A DNA stretch of 48,266 nt, from contig CAIXFH010000029.1 in assembly GCA_903918645.1 (NCBI GenBank), positions 1 to 48,266 on the forward strand, given 5' to 3'. The translations under genes and the position numbers were made by a program. This stretch comes from an uncultured Actinomycetes bacterium (lineage in GTDB: Bacteria; Actinomycetota; Actinomycetes; S36-B12; CAIYMF01). Within the stretch, counting starts at the first letter, position 1. Every line of letters starts with the position of its first letter. This document shows positions 8,412 to 16,479 of this stretch, one piece after another. The notes under the pieces were generated by a model. It had not been told where the DNA came from. It worked only from the letters and a program-made list of their open reading frames with translations, and made no database searches.

Positions 8412-8759
8412 TCAACTAGCCTTTGTTGCTGAAGTGCGCGTCACATGCAGGACCTCGAGGCGTTCAGCCAACAGGGTCTCGAGATCGTCGATGGTTCGCC
8501 GTTCGAGGAGCATGTCCCAGTGGGTGCGAGCCGGTTTGGTGGCCTTGACCTCTGGCTTCTCGCCGTTACGACGGAGGGCCTCAGCGCCGCATCGGCATTC
8601 CCATAGAGCAGGCACGTCCGCTTCCATCGAAAACATCATGCTCGAGACGTGTCCAACCGGGCAGATGTAGTCGATGACCTGACGCGGTGCGAGCTCCACA
8701 TGGGTCTCATTTTCGTAACTCGTGGCGCCAAGTCGGGTGCCGCGCAATATCTCAGTCAT
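8412..8759 (-). CDS. rbpA: RNA polymerase-binding protein RbpA
   Basis: A 115-residue actinobacterial general transcription factor that binds the principal sigma factor and RNA polymerase and stabilises the open complex. The start MTEILRGTRLGATSYE, the CPVGH and CRCG cysteine pairs of the core domain (near residues 33 and 56) and the C-terminal sigma-interacting segment HWDMLLERRTIDDLETLLAER are all family hallmarks. Length fits Mycobacterium RbpA (111). The ATG at 8759 is preceded by GAAGGGGGAA, a good ribosome-binding site. A GGGAAC-N18-GTT promoter upstream suggests control by a SigR/SigH-type oxidative-stress sigma factor, as reported for Streptomyces rbpA. Confidence 0.95.
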   Translation of the reverse strand: MTEILRGTRLGATSYENETHVELAPRQVIDYICPVGHVSSMMFSMEADVPALWECRCGAEALRRNGEKPEVKATKPARTHWDMLLERRTIDDLETLLAERLEVLHVTRTSATKAS

Positions 8760-8812
8760 GGTTCCCCCTTCATAACGGCCAGTCCTCGATGCAACTGGTC
8801 CCGCTGTCTAGT

Positions 8813-8839
8813 AACGAGGTAGACGCATCAAGTGTTCCC
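8813..8839 (-). promoter_or_regulatory. SigR/SigH-type promoter of rbpA
   Basis: Read on the minus strand, GGGAAC (8839-8834), an 18-base spacer and GTTAC (8815-8811) match the GGAAT-N18-GTT type of consensus known for SigR of Streptomyces and SigH of Mycobacterium. Transcription would start about 45-50 bases before the rbpA ATG. The remainder of 8760-9015 holds no gene that I can support. Confidence 0.6.
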
Positions 8840-9015
8840 ATGGATCCCACGGATGAAACCTGCAATCGTCATATTCACCCGGACGCTACGAAGCCGGTCA
8901 ACGACCAGCCGATTAGCGTTGGATGCGTAGATCTGAGAATGCCGGTATGGGGTCTGCACGCACTGTGCTACACGTGTGAGGCTGCTGAGAGTCGCGAACG
9001 CCCAAACGCGCGAGC

Positions 9016-10398
9016 CTAGAGAACGGCCGGGAGCTCGTTCCCGGCTTCCCGGATTCCGCGTGCAATGTCGACCTTACGGAGCAGATACCCGCCAATGATG
9101 AAGAACACAATCAGGGCAAACAGTGCGGATCGGTATGAGCCGGTGAACTGGTACGTGAGACCGAAGAGCAGCGTGCCGAGCCAGGACGTACCCCGCTCAG
9201 CGGCCTGGTAAAGACTGAAGTACTCACCCTCGCGGCCGCGAGGGATCAGTTGGGAGAACAACGATCGCGACAGTGCCTGAGTGCCAGCGACCACGAGGCC
9301 AATCAGGCCGGCCATCAACCAGAACATCGATGGGCTGTGTGCGGGCAGGAAATACCCAATGAACACGATCACTACCCACACGACGAGCGCACCCAAGATG
9401 ACCTGTTGAGCGCCACGCTTGGCAGCGGTTCGACCCATGAACAGCGCGCCGATAATCCCGGTGATCTCCACGATGAGCACGGCCAGGATGACGTTGGTGA
9501 TGCTCATTCCCAGTTCCTGGGTCCCATACACGGCTGCGACCACAATGACGGTTTGGACTCCATCGTTGAAGAACAAGAAGGCGATAAGGAAGCGCAAGGT
9601 CTGTGGGTACTTGCGTACATGAGACAAGGTGTCGCGCAATTGACTGAAGCTAGTGCGGAAGCTGACTTTGGCCTCTCGGGCCTCGACGATTCGATCCTTG
9701 ATTCCCAGGTAGGGCACGATCGAAAAGACCAGCCACCACACCCCGGCCAATAGGAAGCCAACCCGGACGGCAAGGCCCTCGGATAGTCCGAAAGTGTCGT
9801 GCATCTGCACGAGCACCAGGCTCACGATGAGGAGCAGGAACCCGCCCACGTATCCAAACGCCCAGCCTTCAGTGGAAACTCGGTCACGCTCGTCGGGCTC
9901 GGCGATATCGACCAAGATGGCCGCGTACACAGTCAAACTCGCGATCAGCGCGACGTTACCGATGATGAGCAGGAACGCGCCGAGCAGCCAGTTCGTCCCG
10001 GTGACGAAGAAAAGGCACATTGTTGCCACAGCGCCGATTGCGGCATATGTCAACAGCCACCTGCGTTTTGAGGGCGAGCGATCGGCGAGCGCTCCCACCA
10101 CCGGCATGGCCAGGAATGACAGCACAGTGGCGATGGTCACGACGTAGAAGACCGCCGATCCTGGCGCGACCGGAATGCCGAGAACGTGCAAGTCTTGAGT
10201 ACATGGATTTGCATCGGTACCAGCCGCGCCACATGCCGCTGTTTCTGCCACAGCAGTCAGATAGGGCGTCGCAAGAACTACCGAGACGGTCGTCACGAAC
10301 GCAGACTGCGCGAATTCGTACCAATACCAAGCCCGCTGCTCGCGGCGTCTGGTCGGACCGTCATCATACGTGCGCGCACCGGCCATATCGCTTGTCAT
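9016..10398 (-). CDS. MFS transporter, UMF1/Atg22-like family
   Basis: A 460-residue, 12-helix major facilitator protein. The N-terminal segment RAWYWYEFAQSAFVTTVSVVL and the early GALADRSPSKRRWL loop are typical of the UMF1 (YxiO/Atg22-like) group, whose substrates are largely uncharacterised. After helix 1 there is a cysteine-containing external loop (TAACGAAGTDANPCTQD). The frame extends upstream to 10608, but that part overlaps the divergent ACT-domain gene and is low-complexity basic sequence; ATG at 10398 or 10410 is the plausible start, and neither has a strong ribosome-binding site. It lies 256 bases upstream of rbpA on the same strand. The transported compound cannot be inferred. Confidence 0.82.
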   Translation of the reverse strand: MTSDMAGARTYDDGPTRRREQRAWYWYEFAQSAFVTTVSVVLATPYLTAVAETAACGAAGTDANPCTQDLHVLGIPVAPGSAVFYVVTIATVLSFLAMPVVGALADRSPSKRRWLLTYAAIGAVATMCLFFVTGTNWLLGAFLLIIGNVALIASLTVYAAILVDIAEPDERDRVSTEGWAFGYVGGFLLLIVSLVLVQMHDTFGLSEGLAVRVGFLLAGVWWLVFSIVPYLGIKDRIVEAREAKVSFRTSFSQLRDTLSHVRKYPQTLRFLIAFLFFNDGVQTVIVVAAVYGTQELGMSITNVILAVLIVEITGIIGALFMGRTAAKRGAQQVILGALVVWVVIVFIGYFLPAHSPSMFWLMAGLIGLVVAGTQALSRSLFSQLIPRGREGEYFSLYQAAERGTSWLGTLLFGLTYQFTGSYRSALFALIVFFIIGGYLLRKVDIARGIREAGNELPAVL

Positions 10399-10492
10399 GA
10401 CAGGGATCATGCCGTCTTTGGTCCAGCATTTGCGACAGGACGCGCCTGCAAGAGTTCGCTTCTGGTCTTGGTGAGCGCCGGAGTCAGGCACG

Positions 10493-10885
10493 ATGAGGCT
10501 CATGGAACTTCGCGTCTTGAGTGATCGACTGTCTGTCTGCCGTCTTCCTGCTGATGCGCCGTGGCCAGTACCACCGGATCGCCCCGTCTTCTTTTCGGCT
10601 ACGCGCACTTCCAGCGAGATCTCGGTTGTCTGCAGTGAGGATGCAGCACCGTCTGGCGACCTTGTTCGGGTTGAGACCGACTGGCGCGCGTTGGAAGTGG
10701 CTGGGCCACTGGACTTTTCGATGGTCGGGGTGATGGCGGCACTGACGGCGCCGCTCGCCGATGTCGATGTCAGTGTCTTTGTGATCTCAACTTATGACAC
10801 CGATTACGTGTTGGTGCACGCTGGAGCACTTGAGCGAGCGATCGAGGCGCTGCGGCTCGCTGGCCACGTGGTGCAGGCCTCCTGA
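10493..10885 (+). CDS. ACT-domain (CASTOR-like) protein
   Basis: A small soluble protein of 130 residues (127 if the ATG at 10502 is used) resembling stand-alone ACT-domain proteins of the CASTOR/ACT_7 type, which sense amino acids or other small ligands. The C-terminal half (VDVSVFVISTYDTDYVLVHA, then an amphipathic helix ALERAIEALRLAGH) is the recognisable ACT fold; the N-terminal half contains a RTSSEISVVCSE strand typical of these proteins. It is transcribed away from the MFS gene, with about 90 bases between the starts, and ends at a pair of hairpins. No enzyme domain is attached, so a ligand-binding or regulatory role is inferred only. Confidence 0.75.
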   Translation: MRLMELRVLSDRLSVCRLPADAPWPVPPDRPVFFSATRTSSEISVVCSEDAAPSGDLVRVETDWRALEVAGPLDFSMVGVMAALTAPLADVDVSVFVISTYDTDYVLVHAGALERAIEALRLAGHVVQAS

Positions 10886-10916
10886 CGCCTCTGGCGTCCT
10901 TCCGCGGGAGCCCGCG
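10884..10916. terminator. Two adjacent hairpins between converging genes
   Basis: GACGCC/GGCGTC (10884-10889 and 10893-10898) is followed at once by CGCGGG/CCCGCG (10903-10908 and 10911-10916). They lie between the ACT-domain gene and the convergent kinase gene, immediately after the ACT stop codon. Confidence 0.6.
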
Positions 10917-10918
10917 TG

Positions 10919-11776
10919 TCAGACCAGTTGCAAGGCGCGAGTGATGACGATCATGGCGCGTGACCAGGCCGACGACTCCGATCCGACGCAGGAGTAGGTC
11001 TGCACGACCGCCCAGTCGCGGATACGGTCGGGATCCAACGCCAGGGCGGCCGCGATGCGTTCGATCCGACCCGTGAGAGTGCCACGTAGATCTGGATCTG
11101 CGCTGAGAGCCTCGAACGGGTTGCGCAGGAAGGCGCTTGCCTCCCAGTGCGGGTCTGCGATCCAGCCTTTGGCATCAATCGCGTACCAGTGACCGCGGTC
11201 TTCCATGATGTTGAAGTGATGCAGATCGCCATGTAAGTAGGCCGTCCGAGGAGTGCTAGACGACAGGTGTTCGAATAATGTCGTCAGCGTCACATGCTCG
11301 TCGGGCGAGAACTCAGGCACGGGGTGGGAGGGAAATCCGAAGTCGTCCAGTAGATCCAGACCAGCGAAACGTGGGGCCGACTGGAGCTGGGCATAGAGGT
11401 CGACCCAGATTCCGTTGGCGTTACTGGGGGATTCGGCGCTCAAATCCGGCCCAGTCAGGTGTTTCATCAGTAGCGAGCCGCTGAGGTCATCACCCTCCAG
11501 GACGTCGACACCGCCATGGCCCATGAAGGCCAGCGCTGCTCGGTAGCCGCTTGTTCGTTCTTCGCCAACTATTGGCACCTTCAGGACAACTTCGTGCTTG
11601 CCCACACGACCGGCCGCTGCGAAGGAACACGTGGGCTCGCCCAGCAGCCGCGGCTCAAGTTCGACGTGCCATTCATGGACGAGACGCTGCAGGTGTCCAA
11701 GGGCCGAGGCGAACTCGTTGTCGGATGCCTCATAGCGTGAGCGTTGTGCCACGAAGGGGGTCAGATCCACAGTCAT
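10919..11776 (-). CDS. Aminoglycoside 6-phosphotransferase-like kinase
   Basis: A 285-residue kinase-fold protein resembling the APH(6)/hydroxyurea kinase family, which includes streptomycin 6-kinases. The phosphotransferase catalytic motif is YLHGDLHHFNIM (near residues 200-211), followed by the metal-binding AIDAKGWIADP (near 219-229); both match APH(6) enzymes closely. An N-lobe strand with a probable ATP-contact Lys (EVVLKVPI) is present. It may inactivate an aminoglycoside or phosphorylate another sugar-like metabolite; chromosomal homologues with no resistance role are common. It ends convergently with the ACT gene, and the upstream gene on the same strand is 127 bases away. That gap contains TTGACA at 11868-11873 (minus strand) without a convincing -10. 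Confidence 0.8.
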   Translation of the reverse strand: MTVDLTPFVAQRSRYEASDNEFASALGHLQRLVHEWHVELEPRLLGEPTCSFAAAGRVGKHEVVLKVPIVGEERTSGYRAALAFMGHGGVDVLEGDDLSGSLLMKHLTGPDLSAESPSNANGIWVDLYAQLQSAPRFAGLDLLDDFGFPSHPVPEFSPDEHVTLTTLFEHLSSSTPRTAYLHGDLHHFNIMEDRGHWYAIDAKGWIADPHWEASAFLRNPFEALSADPDLRGTLTGRIERIAAALALDPDRIRDWAVVQTYSCVGSESSAWSRAMIVITRALQLV

Positions 11777-11903
11777 GAGTCTGACAGCGATCAGGCCAAG
11801 GAGGCGGGATGGCGAGGCGCTAGTGACTCACGACTGCTTGCTAAGAAACATCCGATAAGGAACATTATGTCAAGTAACCGAAATCTACGGTGCTGACACA
11901 GTC

Positions 11904-12350
11904 TTAACCGAGGGCAGCCTCGGACTCAACGCTCCCCGCGACCGGGATGGCTCGGATCCGCGCCTTACGTCCGGTGATCTCGATTTCTGCGCGCCCTTGG
12001 GCCACGAGAACCGGAGACACGTACACACCGAAGCGCCCACGATTGCCAACAAGTTGGCCGTACCAGCCGCCGACCGGATTCTTCGGGCTGCGCCCGAAGT
12101 CCTCAACTGTGCCAGCGATTGCCGGACGCTGTTCATCGGCGCCGCCGATGAGAATCCAGTCGTTCTGTTCGACGAGCCACTCATGCAGGTCATCGATGGC
12201 CCTGGCCAAGTAGGTCAACTCGTTCTTGCCGACCATGCACACCAGCAGTGGCGGATCGAGAGTGTCATCGATGTGCATCGTGTACTCGGACCCACCGCTG
12301 GACGTCGCGAGTCGCCAAGGGTTGTGCGCCGTTCCGATAGTTGAGTTCAC
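11904..12350 (-). CDS. Small soluble protein of unknown function
   Basis: A 148-residue soluble protein that I do not recognise with certainty. Conserved-looking features are a hydrophobic strand PLLVCMVGKNELTYLARAID, the helix LHEWLVEQNDW, an ILIGGADEQRPA turn and NPVGGWYGQLVGNRGRFGVY, followed by a strand-rich end. It recalls a small actinobacterial family of hypothetical proteins of this length. There is no signal peptide, membrane segment or metal motif. The GTG start at 12350 is preceded by AGAGGA at five bases, which supports it. It lies between the APH-like kinase and the nitrilase-like gene on the same strand, separated from each by about 130 bases, so a shared operon is possible but not shown. 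Confidence 0.65.
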   Translation of the reverse strand: MNSTIGTAHNPWRLATSSGGSEYTMHIDDTLDPPLLVCMVGKNELTYLARAIDDLHEWLVEQNDWILIGGADEQRPAIAGTVEDFGRSPKNPVGGWYGQLVGNRGRFGVYVSPVLVAQGRAEIEITGRKARIRAIPVAGSVESEAALG

Positions 12351-12480
12351 GTGGATCCTCTGTCTCGCTTGCCTGGATACTCGACGGTATCGGCAAAAGC
12401 GGCATTGGTAACCATTTCGGGAAAGACCGTGACCTCACATGGACCCTCGCCTGAGGCAAACAGGTGGTCTTGTGAACCAT

Positions 12481-13335
12481 CTAGTGCTCTGACGGGCCCC
12501 GGGCGGACACCACCTGGACGCCGAAATTGCCGGGCTGACGCAAAATGGCGCAGTGCTCGGCCCAATCGGTCAATTCAGCGCCGAAATCAATGCTGAGTGC
12601 GATGCTGACCGGCTCTGGCGTCTGGCCGTCGGCAGCGCGAACTAGTTCGTGCACGATGGTTCCGCTTGGCGCGATGATCCTGCTCGCCCCGAGTTGGGTG
12701 ACTCCCCCGTTAGTACCGCACTGGTTCACTGAAACCCACCACATCCCGTTGGCCAATGCTGCTGCGGGGTACAGCAGGTCCCACCAGGTCCGAGCGGCAA
12801 ATTCGAATGCGCATGGATGGGCTACGAGGTGCACCCCAGCGGCCGCGAGTGCACGGGACGTCTCGGGAAAGTCGCCATCGAAGCAGGTGACCACCCCGAT
12901 CGTGCCGATGTCGTCTGTCTCCACGACGAGGTAACTGTCGCCTGCGGTGTAGATCAGGTCCTCGCCCAAGGGGGTGTAGAGGTTGGCCTTGCGATGTGTC
13001 GCTATGAGTTCACCGGTGCGCGAGAACACCAGTGCGGTGTTGTAGATCTGATCGCCGACCAACTCCGGAACTGAACCGGCCACCACCCATGATCCAGAGG
13101 CTTGTGCAGCGCGTGCCAGCCGCGCCGTCCGCGGACCGTCGAGTGGTTCAGCCGTGACTCTGGCGTCCAGGGCTGCGGTCTCCCCCGAGCAAGCATTGGG
13201 CCACAGCTCAGGCAGGACGATGAGATCTGACCCTCCGAGTCGCGTGATTTGCTCACACGCATACGAAGTGTTCTCCTCGCCCTGCCCGGGCTGGGGTAAC
13301 CATTGGACCAAGCCAACGGTCAAGTCCGATCGCAT
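12481..13335 (-). CDS. Nitrilase-superfamily carbon–nitrogen hydrolase
   Basis: A 284-residue cytoplasmic amidase-type hydrolase. The Glu-Lys-Cys triad is clear: Glu43 in IVLPELWP, Lys116 in HRKANLY and Cys151 in VVTCFDGDFPE. The family includes beta-ureidopropionase, N-carbamoylputrescine amidase and omega-amidase; the sequence alone does not choose between them. The ATG at 13335 shares its A with the stop of the upstream NCS1 permease (TGATG), so the two are translationally coupled. The frame continues upstream but only inside the permease gene. Because NCS1 permeases import nucleobases, hydantoins and allantoin, an amide-bond-cleaving partner suggests uptake and hydrolysis of such a nitrogen compound (inference). 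Confidence 0.88.
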   Translation of the reverse strand: MRSDLTVGLVQWLPQPGQGEENTSYACEQITRLGGSDLIVLPELWPNACSGETAALDARVTAEPLDGPRTARLARAAQASGSWVVAGSVPELVGDQIYNTALVFSRTGELIATHRKANLYTPLGEDLIYTAGDSYLVVETDDIGTIGVVTCFDGDFPETSRALAAAGVHLVAHPCAFEFAARTWWDLLYPAAALANGMWWVSVNQCGTNGGVTQLGASRIIAPSGTIVHELVRAADGQTPEPVSIALSIDFGAELTDWAEHCAILRQPGNFGVQVVSARGPSEH

Positions 13336-14735
13336 CAAGACAACTCGTGCAGCACTTCGACTGGAATGACGTCCTGCTTGGTGGCCTTGGCCAGCACGTA
13401 GTAGACCGAGCCAGTCACGATCAGGCCGACGATCCAGGCGATATCGGCCCCACCGAGCGAGTCGACGAACATGCCCTTCCAAGCGCTCGACGGGTACGCA
13501 AACGGAGCTTCAGCAAGGATGCCGATGAAGTAGGAGGCGATAGCCACCCAGTTGAAGCGACCGTAGATGCCGCCTGTCGCGTGGAAGAACGACTCGACGT
13601 GGTACTTGCCTTTGCGGACCAGATAAAAGTCGACCAGATTGATCGCAGTCCATGGGATCAGCATGTACATCAGCAGCAGCACGAATGCCGTGTAGCTAGC
13701 CAGGAAGTCGCTGATCGAGATCGCCAGGTACAGAGCGATGACGATGAATACGGCTCCAATGACCCAGCGCCCCGTGGACTTCGGGATCCACTTCGATGCG
13801 AAAGTCTGGATGACCGTGATCGTGCAGAGCGTGCCACCGTAAAGGTTGATGGCGTTGGACTGTGCAGCAGTGAGGAAGAGCAAAATCATGAACACCGCGC
13901 CGAGGGAGCCGACCGAGGTGTTGATGCCGGCGATCGCGTCGACCGCATCGGGGATGGCCAGTGCGGCCAGCACCCCCCAGATCATGGGCAGAATCGATCC
14001 CAGGGTGCAGCCCCAGTACGACGCTGTAAATGCCGAGCGTGCCCCGGCATCGTTCTTGGGCATGTATCGCGAGTAGTCCGAGACGTAAGGCGCGTAGGCC
14101 AACTGCCACGTTGCCGCGATTGACACCATGCCAAGGAATGCACCCGTGCTGTCGCCGATACCGCCTCCCTTGGTGAGGAAGTCAGCAGGCAGGCCGTGGG
14201 TCACCACGAGGATCATTCCGAGGATCATGGCGATCCCAAGAACTACCGTTGCGATCTTGTTGAGGGTGTGAATGAGGCTATAGCCAAACACCAGCACTAC
14301 CAGCGCGATCAGGGCAGCCGCGATCTCGCCGACCTTGGGATCGATGTTGGAGTTGACGAGGTTGAGCGATTCACCGCACAACGCCAAGTTCGACGCGAAG
14401 AAACCGATGTACATGAACACGGCGATCAGAACGACAATCACACTACCGACCGAACCGAACTGCCCACGGCTCTGAATCATTTGTGGCACACCGAGTTTGG
14501 GGCCTTGCGCCGAGTGCAGCGCCATCAAGAGCCCACCACCGAGGTTACCGATGATGATGGCGATCAAACTCGCGGTGAAACTCAGACCGAACACGGTCGG
14601 GCCCAGCGCGCCGGTGATGATTGTCAACGGCAGGATGTTGGATCCGAACCAGATCGTGAACAGGTCGCGCGACCGACCGTGTCGCTCGTCATGCGGAATG
14701 ATGTCGATGGTTCGTTGTTCAACCGCGCTCGCCAT
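13335..14735 (-). CDS. NCS1-family nucleobase:cation symporter
   Basis: A 466-residue integral membrane protein with about twelve helices, of the nucleobase:cation symporter-1 family (cytosine, uracil, allantoin, hydantoin permeases). The N-terminal DLFTIWFGSNILPLTIITGA, the GPKLGVPQMIQSRGQFGSVG loop and YVSDYSRYMPK are family signatures. The ATG at 14735 is preceded both by GGAG and by a TAGGCG hexamer eight bases upstream, so the transcript could be short-leadered; an alternative upstream start at 14825 adds low-complexity residues and is rejected. The gene is coupled by TGATG to the nitrilase-like gene. The GMC oxidoreductase gene lies 120 bases upstream on the same strand. Confidence 0.9.
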   Translation of the reverse strand: MASAVEQRTIDIIPHDERHGRSRDLFTIWFGSNILPLTIITGALGPTVFGLSFTASLIAIIIGNLGGGLLMALHSAQGPKLGVPQMIQSRGQFGSVGSVIVVLIAVFMYIGFFASNLALCGESLNLVNSNIDPKVGEIAAALIALVVLVFGYSLIHTLNKIATVVLGIAMILGMILVVTHGLPADFLTKGGGIGDSTGAFLGMVSIAATWQLAYAPYVSDYSRYMPKNDAGARSAFTASYWGCTLGSILPMIWGVLAALAIPDAVDAIAGINTSVGSLGAVFMILLFLTAAQSNAINLYGGTLCTITVIQTFASKWIPKSTGRWVIGAVFIVIALYLAISISDFLASYTAFVLLLMYMLIPWTAINLVDFYLVRKGKYHVESFFHATGGIYGRFNWVAIASYFIGILAEAPFAYPSSAWKGMFVDSLGGADIAWIVGLIVTGSVYYVLAKATKQDVIPVEVLHELS

Positions 14736-14743
14736 TAGGGCTC

Positions 14744-14749
14744 CGCCTA
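14744..14749 (-). promoter_or_regulatory. -10-like TAGGCG before the NCS1 permease
   Basis: On the minus strand TAGGCG ends eight bases before the ATG at 14735. It differs by one base from the common TAGGCT, but the same stretch contains GGAG, so it may be only a ribosome-binding region. Confidence 0.3.
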
Positions 14750-14855
14750 TTCGAGAAGAGCGACAACTGGAGTCGCATGTATTTGTGAGTCGCACGATTG
14801 TGGCGGTAGTGCGCGATGAGGACAAGGGTTAGCGACAACCAGTTATTGCTGCGCG

Positions 14856-16382
14856 CTATGCCGGATGTGACGACGCAATCAGATCAGCCGCTCGCTCAGC
14901 GATGAGATAGACCGTGACCATCGGGTTGATTGTGGTCAACTGCGGGAAGACAGAGGCGTCAACAACGCGAAGGCCATCGATTCCTCGAACACGAAGCATC
15001 GGGTCGACAACTGCCATCGGATCGTCGAGCGCACCCATCCGGCAAGTGCCTGAGACGTGATACACGGTGTGGTTGGTTCGTCGCACAAGTTCAGCAAGCT
15101 CTTCCCCACTGACCTCGGGGCCCGGAAAGACCTCGCGAACGATCCATGACTTCATCGGCTCGGTGTTGGCAATACGTCGAGCCAACTCGATCGCGGCGAT
15201 CAGCGCTGCTTCGTCGTAGCCTTCCGGATCGGTGAAATAGCGGTAATCGATCTGCGGCGCTACGTCTGGGTCGGCCGACTCGATCCAGACTCGTCCCCGA
15301 CTCCGCGGTCGAGGAACATTCGGGGTCAAGGTCACATTGTTTTCAGGAATCTGGTAGCCCGCACGTTCGGCGTGCACCCCGTAGGTCATCAATGGCACGT
15401 GGAACATCAGATCGGGGAATCCAGTGCCGCCGTCGAGGCGAGTCAGGATGCCTGCGTCCCAGTCCGAAACGCGCGGCTCCGTGAGCGGCCGGGTCGACTC
15501 CCACAGGATCAGGCCTTCAGGGTGATCCATCAAATTTTCACCGACACCAGGAAGGTCTGCGACACAGTCGATTCCGAGACCCTCAAGGTCGTGCGCTGCG
15601 CCTACACCGCTGCGCAGAAGTAAGGCAGGCGTGTCGATCGCGCCGGCGCACAACAGGACTTCGCGCCGAGCGTTGACCACGCTCAGGCTCCCGTCCGACG
15701 CTCGCAGTTCGACGCCGGTTGCGCGCCCTTCGCTAAAAATGATCGACGTCACGAGGGTCTCGAGAGCCACAGTGAGATTGGCGCGCGTGTGCATGATGGG
15801 ATGCAGGTACCAGACCGACGACGACCCACGAACTCGAGTCTGCGGGTCATAGCTCATCGGGAAGAACCCTGCGCCGCAGACCAACTCTCCCTCGTTCCAG
15901 TCATCGATCTCCGCAAGGCCCAAGGCGCTGCAAGCAGAGGCCACGACGTCAATGAGGAATGGGTTGCGATGCTCGGGCGCCACTGGCTGAATCGGCATCT
16001 GAAGGCGTTCGAGGTAGGGATGCAAGGTGTCGGCGTCCCAGCCAACAGCACCTGCCGCCACCCACGTGTCGAGGTCCTCTCGCGGCGGCTTGAACGCGAT
16101 CATCGTGTTGTGTGATGAGCAGCCACCCAAGATTCGGGCGCGCGCTTGACGGATGTGTGAGTTTCCTCGTACCTGCTCGACGCTTCGGTAGTCGAGGTCG
16201 TACTGACCCTCGAGCATCTCGAAGAAGCGATGCAAAAGCAGCGCGCGAGGCTCGTTCTCGTCGGTGGGCCCAGCCTCGATGACGAGCACTGTGACGTCCT
16301 CGTTTTCAGAGAGCCGCGCAGCAAGAATCGCGCCAGCGGTGCCCCCACCGACGATGATGTAGTCGTACTCGTCATTGGCCAT
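14856..16382 (-). CDS. GMC-family FAD-dependent oxidoreductase
   Basis: A 508-residue flavoenzyme of the glucose–methanol–choline family that oxidises an alcohol, such as choline or another primary alcohol. The N terminus holds the FAD site IIVGGGTAGAILAARLSE. ARILGGCSSHNTMI is the second family motif, and LLCAGAIDTPALLLRSGVG the third. The C-terminal active-site region shows HVSGTCRMG and ASVFPQLTTINPMVTVY, with the catalytic His and the conserved Asn. Start at 16382 (MANDEYDYIIVGGG); an ATG at 16394 adds four residues and is equally possible. It may belong with the permease and nitrilase genes downstream, but the 120-base gap leaves this open. There is no signal peptide. Confidence 0.9.
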   Translation of the reverse strand: MANDEYDYIIVGGGTAGAILAARLSENEDVTVLVIEAGPTDENEPRALLLHRFFEMLEGQYDLDYRSVEQVRGNSHIRQARARILGGCSSHNTMIAFKPPREDLDTWVAAGAVGWDADTLHPYLERLQMPIQPVAPEHRNPFLIDVVASACSALGLAEIDDWNEGELVCGAGFFPMSYDPQTRVRGSSSVWYLHPIMHTRANLTVALETLVTSIIFSEGRATGVELRASDGSLSVVNARREVLLCAGAIDTPALLLRSGVGAAHDLEGLGIDCVADLPGVGENLMDHPEGLILWESTRPLTEPRVSDWDAGILTRLDGGTGFPDLMFHVPLMTYGVHAERAGYQIPENNVTLTPNVPRPRSRGRVWIESADPDVAPQIDYRYFTDPEGYDEAALIAAIELARRIANTEPMKSWIVREVFPGPEVSGEELAELVRRTNHTVYHVSGTCRMGALDDPMAVVDPMLRVRGIDGLRVVDASVFPQLTTINPMVTVYLIAERAADLIASSHPA

Positions 16383-16479
16383 CGAGCGCCCCATTCACTG
16401 GCTGTTCTTGCACGACAGATCGGCCGAACTGTAGTGGGCTGCTAGCACCACCGCGCATTGGGAATCCAGCCACGCGGAT

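Noticed and set aside
11868-11873. TTGACA as -35 of the APH-like kinase gene
   Set aside because: No acceptable -10 hexamer stands 16-18 bases downstream on that strand.
12351-12480. Possible gene remnant in the spacer before the 12350 start
   Set aside because: One minus-strand frame gives a protein-like stretch (FASGEGPCEVTVFPEMVTNA), but it has no start and no recognised homologue, so it cannot be supported.
13347-14123. A 258-codon plus-strand frame opposite the NCS1 permease
   Set aside because: Its composition (Asp/Arg/His-rich) is the mirror of hydrophobic codons of the permease.
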